This document shows positions 14,991 through 20,489 of a stretch of 20,489 nt of DNA, piece after piece. Each line of letters opens with the position of its first letter. Position 1 is the first letter of the stretch. The DNA comes from Syntrophales bacterium (GTDB taxonomy: Bacteria; Desulfobacterota; Syntrophia; Syntrophales; UBA2210): positions 1 through 20,489 of the forward strand of contig JALNXD010000051.1 in the NCBI GenBank assembly GCA_023230565.1, given 5' to 3'. The position numbers were made by a program, and so were the translations under genes. Below the pieces are notes generated by a model. The model was given only the letters and a program-made list of their open reading frames with translations, was not told the origin of the DNA and did no database searches.

Positions 14991-16085
14991 ATGCCACGCC
15001 ATTCGATAATTCAGGGAAAATATGTCTGGTGTTTACAGAATACCTGCCATCTATTTTTGCTTAATATCACCATCTTACTGAGTCTTCTAAGTTACGCCAT
15101 ACCGATAATTTATGGAGCTGATCTTGTCGTGAAAAATGAGAATTCCTTGCTAAGCGTGTCAGCTAATGAAGCTCCTCTGGAAGCCGTTTTCGCAAAGATT
15201 TCTAAAGAATTCACTATATATGTAAAAGTTTACCCAGAAATGAGACAAATAAGAATCACAGAACAATTTTGTAAATTACCTTTACGTGAAGGAATTAAAA
15301 AATTAGCAAAGGAGAATTATGCACTGGTTGAAAAGGAAAATAGAATCGATAGTGTATTCATTCTCAACAGAGGGAAGGACTTTGTAAAAAGAAATACGCT
15401 GCTAAAAAATTTGATTGAGGATTCGTTCCCATCTTTTGAAGAACTGAAAGAAACTGTTTCAAGAAATGTCAAAGAGGAACACCAAAACGCTTCGATCATT
15501 GCGGTATTTAGACATGAAGACATCAGCGGTGTTCTAAAAAGCTATGCCTTTTGTTTTTATATCGGAAATGGTCAGCCGCCGACCAAAAGGCAAATCGAGG
15601 AACAGGTGGAAAAAGCATGGAACTCAAAAATGGAAGCACGAATGATTATAGAGGAGGGATACAAAGAGAATAACAGTTCTAAGATGATAAAGTGGCTTGA
15701 AAAATCTAAAGAATACGATCACTCACTGAGGAGGAATAGTGATTTCATAACGCTGGAGATCAGTGCACATTATGATTCCCCTCCGATCAAATCTTGCTAC
15801 CGAGGCATAGTATACGATATTGCGATGTATCCCAGTGCTGTTGAACTCCTCAAAGAAAACATCGGGCCTGAAAAAGCCTTTTCATATTGTCGCACATTTT
15901 CCTTCAACCCTCTGGCAATCGGGTTTGAGTTCAAAGACACTGACAATCAGAACTACTATGTGGATGTACTCAATAAAAGTGTGTTTACAAAATTCAGAGA
16001 ACGCAATCTGAAAAAAAACAGAATAATCAATCAAGATACAAAGAAAAGGATATTTGACCAATGGGTAGAATTTCTTGGTTTGTAA
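14991..16085 (+). CDS. Exported protein with STN-like N-terminal domain
   Basis: A 364-aa protein of unrecognised full-length family. A hydrophobic segment (FLLNITILLSLLSYAIPIIYG, near 22-42) should act as a signal peptide or anchor, with likely cleavage after YG. The following approximately 80 residues, including LLSVSANEAPLEAVFAKIS, then ITEQFCKLPLREGIKKLA and SVFILNRG, resemble the STN (secretin/TonB short N-terminal) fold. The rest, about 125-364, is charged and mixed alpha/beta, with no motif I know. I chose ATG 14991, with AGGGGG just upstream; ATG 14973 and TTG 14964 are alternatives. The last 25 bases overlap the next gene in another frame, indicating translational coupling with the large secreted protein. 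A helper or export role for that protein is inferred. Confidence 0.7.
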   Translation: MPRHSIIQGKYVWCLQNTCHLFLLNITILLSLLSYAIPIIYGADLVVKNENSLLSVSANEAPLEAVFAKISKEFTIYVKVYPEMRQIRITEQFCKLPLREGIKKLAKENYALVEKENRIDSVFILNRGKDFVKRNTLLKNLIEDSFPSFEELKETVSRNVKEEHQNASIIAVFRHEDISGVLKSYAFCFYIGNGQPPTKRQIEEQVEKAWNSKMEARMIIEEGYKENNSSKMIKWLEKSKEYDHSLRRNSDFITLEISAHYDSPPIKSCYRGIVYDIAMYPSAVELLKENIGPEKAFSYCRTFSFNPLAIGFEFKDTDNQNYYVDVLNKSVFTKFRERNLKKNRIINQDTKKRIFDQWVEFLGL

Positions 16086-19000
16086 AAAAAGAGTATCTTT
16101 TTGTTTTGATTATTTTTATTTTGGTTCTGGGCTTGCCAACCCGGAGTATTGGCGATGTGATCTATGACGACGTCCCGAGCTATGATCAGGAAAAGTTAGC
16201 AGGAGCATGTTCAGAAACATCAATAGCTATGGTGATGGGGTGGCACGATACGAACAGATTTACCACAAACTGGAAGCGCTTTGTTCCGTATGGTGGCAAC
16301 AACTATGCCGAAAATCCAATGGGTATAAAAGAACTGGCCAGCCTTATTGTTTATTATTTGGAAACAGGAGGCGATGGGATGTCATCATATCCGGACTGGT
16401 ATGGTGCGGAATCCAAATTCCCAAATTTTGCCCACTACATGGATTCAGGTGCTAATTTCAGCCTAGACTATGTAGATCTTGGAGGCATTATCACTTGGAA
16501 TGACATAAAATCATATTTGATAAATAATTATGTTGGAGTGTTTGGTACCCTCAGCACTATTGAATTCTATTCAAATGGCGGATTTGAAGGCGCAATAGCT
16601 GATCATGATATGGCAAGTATCGGTTTTCACGAAAATTATATCAAGTTTGGCATCACATCAAACTGGCTTTTGGTTCAAAGTACCTGGACTCAAGATCCTT
16701 GGGCAAAAATTGATCCATTATGGATAAACTGGGATGATATCGGATTGTTCGACAATCTGACTTATGCCATCATTAAGAAAGGCGGGACTCCATCCATAAA
16801 CTATGACAATACGGATGATGTATTTGAAGACAATGACGACTTAGTATATGCTAAACAGGTTTCTGTTCCCTATAGCGCTTCAAATCTGGTATGCAATGAT
16901 GATGATTTTTTCAAGATCAGTACTTGTAAAGGAATACTTGCCATATCTATAACTTTCTCAAATTCCAATGGAAATCTCGATCTTCAATTGTATAACAGTT
17001 CAGGTAACTTGATTGCTGAATCTGATAGTATTAGTTCAAATACTGAAGAAATAAGCTATAATGTTGAAACACCCGGGGACTTTTACATCAGAGTATATTC
17101 CGGAATATGTTCAAAAAACACTTACACTCTTTCAATTTCAGCTACGCAGAATTCAGATTTTCCTTCAAAGGCACATACCCCCAATCCTTCCAACGGCGCC
17201 AAGGATAAATCCATATATACTGACTTAAGTTGGTCCGATGGTGGGGGGGCAACAGGCTACGATGTTTATTTCGGCACTGATCCCACGCCTGACAGCAGTG
17301 AGTTCAAATGCAATACATCGTACCTTTTTTATGATCCCGGAACGTTGAATTATGGCACTACCTATTACTGGCGTATCGACGCGGTAAATTCCGAAGGAAC
17401 AACAACAGGCGACATTTGGCAATTCGCAACAGAACAAATAGCCTGTTCTTTTTCAATCACCCCTATAACTAATTCTTTTACGTCTTCCGGAGGTTCCGGC
17501 AGTGTGTCAGTTATTACTGCCAGTAACTGTAACTGGACCGCTATAAGCAATAATTCCTGGATAAGTATACCATCAGGGAGTTCAGGCACAGGGAATGGTA
17601 CGGTCTATTACTCTGTCTCTTCAAGTACCTGTACAGCCTCTCGTACCGGTACGATAACAATCGCCGGAGAAACGTTCACGGTTACTCAAGCCGGCAATCC
17701 CCCCGGAAAGCCTAAAAATCCGAATCCTGCAAACGGTGCGACGGATCAATCTGTAAGTGTTGACATTGGATGGTCTGATGGAGGAGGGGCGACAAGCTAT
17801 CAAGTATATTTCGGCACAGACTCTACACCTGACTACGTAGAGTATAAAGGCAGTCAAACCGGTACAAGTTTCGATCCGGGCACCCTCGATTACTTTAAAG
17901 ATTACTACTGGCGAATCGATGCCGTCAATGAATCTGGAACAACAACCGGCAACGTCTGGAGCTTTAAGACCGAGCCGCCAATACTTACAAATATAGAGAT
18001 CTCTGGTCCTCCAACAGTTAATGAAGGAACCGAGGCTTTCTATACGTGCACATCCCGCTATAGTGACGGTTCAAATCACGATGTTTCAGCTGAAGCATCC
18101 TGGAATGTCAACATTGCATATGCCGGTATAGATGCCACGGGTAAACTTGCGGCCTCTTGGGTTTTATCAGATACAACCTGTAAGGTAACCGCATCATTCA
18201 ATGGAAAAACTGCTTCCTTCGACACCATAATAAAGTCAATTGGGGAAGAAATTTCGGGGACCGTTACGGTTGAACCAGGCGGCGGATTAATTGAAGATTT
18301 AACTGTCGCGACTCTGCCGGCGCATAAAACTACACACGTAAATTCCGATGGCTCCTATATGCTTGGCGGTGTACCGGCCGGCAGATGCACTGTCTTTGTC
18401 ATGACGGGTTCGACAGGATATATTGACGAGTATTATAATAATTCATATGAAGCCAATACCGCCACACCTCTGGATGTCTATAAGGCGACTCCGATTACTG
18501 ATATCGATTTTCATCTGGATTTGCGGGGCATGATCAAAGGTACTGTCACACGCTCATCCGATGGACAGCCGATTGATGCGTGTTCAATAGTAATTTATGA
18601 CACGTCTACGAATACCTTGTCTTCTGTTTGTACACCAACATTTACCTCCCCTGATGGTTCATATTCCATCGGGTCTATCCCGGGCCGGTATATTATAAAA
18701 GCGCAACATCCGGATTACGCATCAAAATATTACAGTAACGTGACAACGTATGAAAACGCCACACCTATTAGTATTGTCAATCCAAAGCAGACAGTCGAAG
18801 GGGTGGATATAACGCTGGAAAAGGGTGAAAACGTATCCGGCAGAGTAACCAGTGCCGTCAATGGAACGCCACTTTCCGGGATTCGCATCTATGCCGTCGA
18901 AGCAGTAAGCCACCAATTTGAAAAAATTAGCATTACCGGCCTGGATGGTTCATACACGATAGAAAATCTTGCTTCTGGCTCATACCTCATTTTAACAGTG

Positions 19001-20489
19001 GATCCGAATGGAAAATATACGCGTATTTTCTTCCCCGATTCTACCAATATTGAAGATGCAATTCCTGTTGCAGTCAGCAACGGCGAGCCCGCTGCAAATA
19101 TTGATTTTGCCCTGTCAATCGGAGGTGTGATTACAGGAACAGTGATTAGTGAAGTTGACGGAACGCCGATTGAAGGCATTGAAGTTGAAATTCGTGATTA
19201 TGTAACGGGCTTATTGCGTGGGTCCGGAATGACTGATAAAGAAGGACAATATAACATCAATGGACTGACTAACGGCACATACTACGCCACGCTTTTCAGA
19301 CAAAACGTAACTCATGAATATGCCCTTGAATATTACGATAATGTGTACGTAAAAGATTTGGCTGCACCATTGTATGTCGAAGAAGGAAAAGTCACTGGCA
19401 ATATCGACTTTGCATTGGCTGTTGGTGGAACAATAACAGGCGTGGTCACAACCGCTTCAGGGGGCATGCCAATCTCCGGCTGCGAGATAACGCTCGTAGA
19501 TTGTTCAAATGGCAGAGCTGTCCCCGGCATACATGCGATGACCGACTCACCCGCCGGGTCATACTCGATATCCGGCCTTTTGCCGGGGAATTATGCTGTG
19601 AGGGCCTTCGATAGTAGCACCACATATGCTCCAAAATATTATGAGAACTCACACACGTATGTTGATGCTACGCCAATTGCCATATCAACAGCGGGGCAGA
19701 TTGTAGAAGGAATCAATATCGCACTCGATGCGTGTGGTGGAAGTATTTCCGGCCGGGTCATCCGCGCAGTAGATGGTGCTGCCCTTTTCGGAATTGTTGT
19801 GTACGCGTTTGAAGAAACGAGTAAACTGTTTGTAAAAACGGCAATGACAAATTTAGACGGTTCATACAATATAGAAAATCTTGCTTCTGGCTCATACATT
19901 GTTTTTACAGGGGATCCAAACGGAAAATACACTCGTATTTTCTTCCCCGATTCTACCAAGAGCGAAAATGCCGCACCCGTTACGGTCACTGAAAGTGAAC
20001 CAACAACACACATCGATTTTGTTCTTACAATGGGCGGCGAGATCGCAGGGACAGTGCTTAGTGAAGTTGATAGAACGCCTATCCCCAATTCATATATAGA
20101 AATTCATGATTATGTTGCCGGTACGTACGTATATAACTGTTCTATCGATTATGATGAAGAAGGTCATTACCGGGTGAGCGGGTTGAAAACAGGCGTATAC
20201 AGGATATCAGCAACATCTTCAACTCAAAACAGCTACATTTACGAATACTACGACAATACATACCATGAAAACAAGGCAATTCCCCTGTATGTGGAGGAGG
20301 GAAAGATAATACGGGATATTGATTTTTCTCTGACTGTCGGCGGCACGATAAAAGGCACTGTATCAAACGCTGTCGATGGCCAGCCTGTTCCTTTTTTTCA
20401 AGTCATGTGCTTCGACTATTTGTCGAGAGAATTTGTGAGTAGTATAGGATCCGTTGCAATTTCTTCTGATGATGGAACATATGCAATAA
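16061..20489 (+). CDS. Large secreted multidomain protein with C39/papain-like N-terminal domain, cut by the window edge
   Basis: At least 1476 residues with no stop before the right edge. ATG 16061 follows AAAGGA. A signal peptide (hydrophobic 12-27) is followed by a papain/C39-like domain: Cys50 in AGACSETSIAMVMGWHD, His182 in DHDMASIGF and Asp212 in STWTQDPW are a plausible catalytic set. Next comes a PPC-type domain (about 265-365), FN3 (about 375-460), a BACON-like domain (about 463-545, ending FTVTQAG), a second FN3 about 180 residues after the first, a Big-like domain (about 645-725), then carboxypeptidase-regulatory-like beta-sandwich repeats starting near 18248, 18527, 18827, 19124, 19427, 19739, 20036 and 20342. 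Each repeat shows (I/V)xGxV, GSY-x-I and a YY(D/E/S)N motif. It is probably cell-surface or extracellular; the protease substrate is unknown. The codons are AT-richer than in the left half of the window. Confidence 0.85.
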   Translation, partial: MGRISWFVKKEYLFVLIIFILVLGLPTRSIGDVIYDDVPSYDQEKLAGACSETSIAMVMGWHDTNRFTTNWKRFVPYGGNNYAENPMGIKELASLIVYYLETGGDGMSSYPDWYGAESKFPNFAHYMDSGANFSLDYVDLGGIITWNDIKSYLINNYVGVFGTLSTIEFYSNGGFEGAIADHDMASIGFHENYIKFGITSNWLLVQSTWTQDPWAKIDPLWINWDDIGLFDNLTYAIIKKGGTPSINYDNTDDVFEDNDDLVYAKQVSVPYSASNLVCNDDDFFKISTCKGILAISITFSNSNGNLDLQLYNSSGNLIAESDSISSNTEEISYNVETPGDFYIRVYSGICSKNTYTLSISATQNSDFPSKAHTPNPSNGAKDKSIYTDLSWSDGGGATGYDVYFGTDPTPDSSEFKCNTSYLFYDPGTLNYGTTYYWRIDAVNSEGTTTGDIWQFATEQIACSFSITPITNSFTSSGGSGSVSVITASNCNWTAISNNSWISIPSGSSGTGNGTVYYSVSSSTCTASRTGTITIAGETFTVTQAGNPPGKPKNPNPANGATDQSVSVDIGWSDGGGATSYQVYFGTDSTPDYVEYKGSQTGTSFDPGTLDYFKDYYWRIDAVNESGTTTGNVWSFKTEPPILTNIEISGPPTVNEGTEAFYTCTSRYSDGSNHDVSAEASWNVNIAYAGIDATGKLAASWVLSDTTCKVTASFNGKTASFDTIIKSIGEEISGTVTVEPGGGLIEDLTVATLPAHKTTHVNSDGSYMLGGVPAGRCTVFVMTGSTGYIDEYYNNSYEANTATPLDVYKATPITDIDFHLDLRGMIKGTVTRSSDGQPIDACSIVIYDTSTNTLSSVCTPTFTSPDGSYSIGSIPGRYIIKAQHPDYASKYYSNVTTYENATPISIVNPKQTVEGVDITLEKGENVSGRVTSAVNGTPLSGIRIYAVEAVSHQFEKISITGLDGSYTIENLASGSYLILTVDPNGKYTRIFFPDSTNIEDAIPVAVSNGEPAANIDFALSIGGVITGTVISEVDGTPIEGIEVEIRDYVTGLLRGSGMTDKEGQYNINGLTNGTYYATLFRQNVTHEYALEYYDNVYVKDLAAPLYVEEGKVTGNIDFALAVGGTITGVVTTASGGMPISGCEITLVDCSNGRAVPGIHAMTDSPAGSYSISGLLPGNYAVRAFDSSTTYAPKYYENSHTYVDATPIAISTAGQIVEGINIALDACGGSISGRVIRAVDGAALFGIVVYAFEETSKLFVKTAMTNLDGSYNIENLASGSYIVFTGDPNGKYTRIFFPDSTKSENAAPVTVTESEPTTHIDFVLTMGGEIAGTVLSEVDRTPIPNSYIEIHDYVAGTYVYNCSIDYDEEGHYRVSGLKTGVYRISATSSTQNSYIYEYYDNTYHENKAIPLYVEEGKIIRDIDFSLTVGGTIKGTVSNAVDGQPVPFFQVMCFDYLSREFVSSIGSVAISSDDGTYAI
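18836..20489 (+). repeat. 912-bp tandem super-repeat inside the large secreted protein
   Basis: Three consecutive domains of about 300 bp are repeated as a block: TCCGG at 18836 recurs at 19748, GGTTCATACA at 18947 recurs at 19859, and ACAGTG at 19139 recurs at 20051, all 912 bases apart (304 codons). A later pair (19331 and 20246) is 915 apart, showing a one-codon indel. Stretches such as NGKYTRIFFPDST are identical between copies. The second copy is cut by the edge. Confidence 0.85.

Noticed and set aside
18722..20366. Several minus-strand open frames in the right part
   Set aside because: They are shadows of the repeated domains of the large plus-strand gene and echo its repeat period.
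16061..20489. CRISPR or other short direct-repeat array in the right part
   Set aside because: The repetition is codon-phased, about 300 and 912 bases long, and explained by repeated protein domains.

Overview
The window reads as a chromosomal stretch from an anaerobic, probably sulfate-reducing or syntrophic, member of the Desulfobacterota. This is inferred from the gene content: a mercury-methylation pair (hgcA-hgcB), an acyl-CoA dehydrogenase, an iron-sulfur enoate-reductase-type flavoenzyme, a 4-hydroxybutyryl-CoA-dehydratase-family protein and an Isf-like flavoprotein. There is no rRNA or other phylogenetic marker. Most genes start with a strong AGGAGG-type ribosome binding site, which makes the exceptions informative.

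Left part (1-5010, all minus strand): the first 35 codons of a biotin-dependent carboxyltransferase subunit, a terminator and a palindromic gap, an acyl-CoA dehydrogenase with a C-terminal extension, an Old-Yellow-Enzyme/2,4-dienoyl-CoA-reductase-like flavoenzyme, and a double EthD-domain protein. These look like acyl-CoA or aromatic carbon metabolism. Positions 5256-6734 (plus strand) hold a DUF4125 protein and the PEP-synthase/PPDK regulator PpsR, preceded by a two-tier hairpin leader.

Centre (6769-10621, minus strand), in transcription order: an ArsR-type regulator, hgcA, hgcB, an iron-sulfur flavoprotein, a SAM methyltransferase broken by a one-base frameshift, and a DUF6504 protein. This is the most interesting part. 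The hgcA reading frame extends upstream of its apparent GTG start through an in-frame TGA at 10065-10063 that follows a Cys codon. Immediately downstream is a 7-bp hairpin with a GGA loop, at the distance expected for a bacterial SECIS element. I read this as a selenocysteine-containing HgcA with an N-terminal Cys-Sec-Gly-Pro motif. Both arsR and hgcA have promoter-like sequences whose -35/-10 spacer carries a TATCCG motif, suggesting one shared operator.

Right part: an exported DUF4142 protein (minus), a 4-hydroxyphenylacetate-3-hydroxylase/4-hydroxybutyryl-CoA-dehydratase-family protein that appears to lack the iron-sulfur ligands (plus), an O-methyltransferase (minus), then an AT-richer block from about 14.5 kb. 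That block has an orphan promoter-terminator unit (possible small RNA or leader), an exported STN-like protein, and, overlapping its end, a very large secreted protein that runs off the right edge. The large protein has a C39/papain-like N-terminal domain, a PPC domain, FN3-BACON-FN3, a Big-like domain and eight carboxypeptidase-regulatory-like repeats, the later ones organised as a 912-bp super-repeat.
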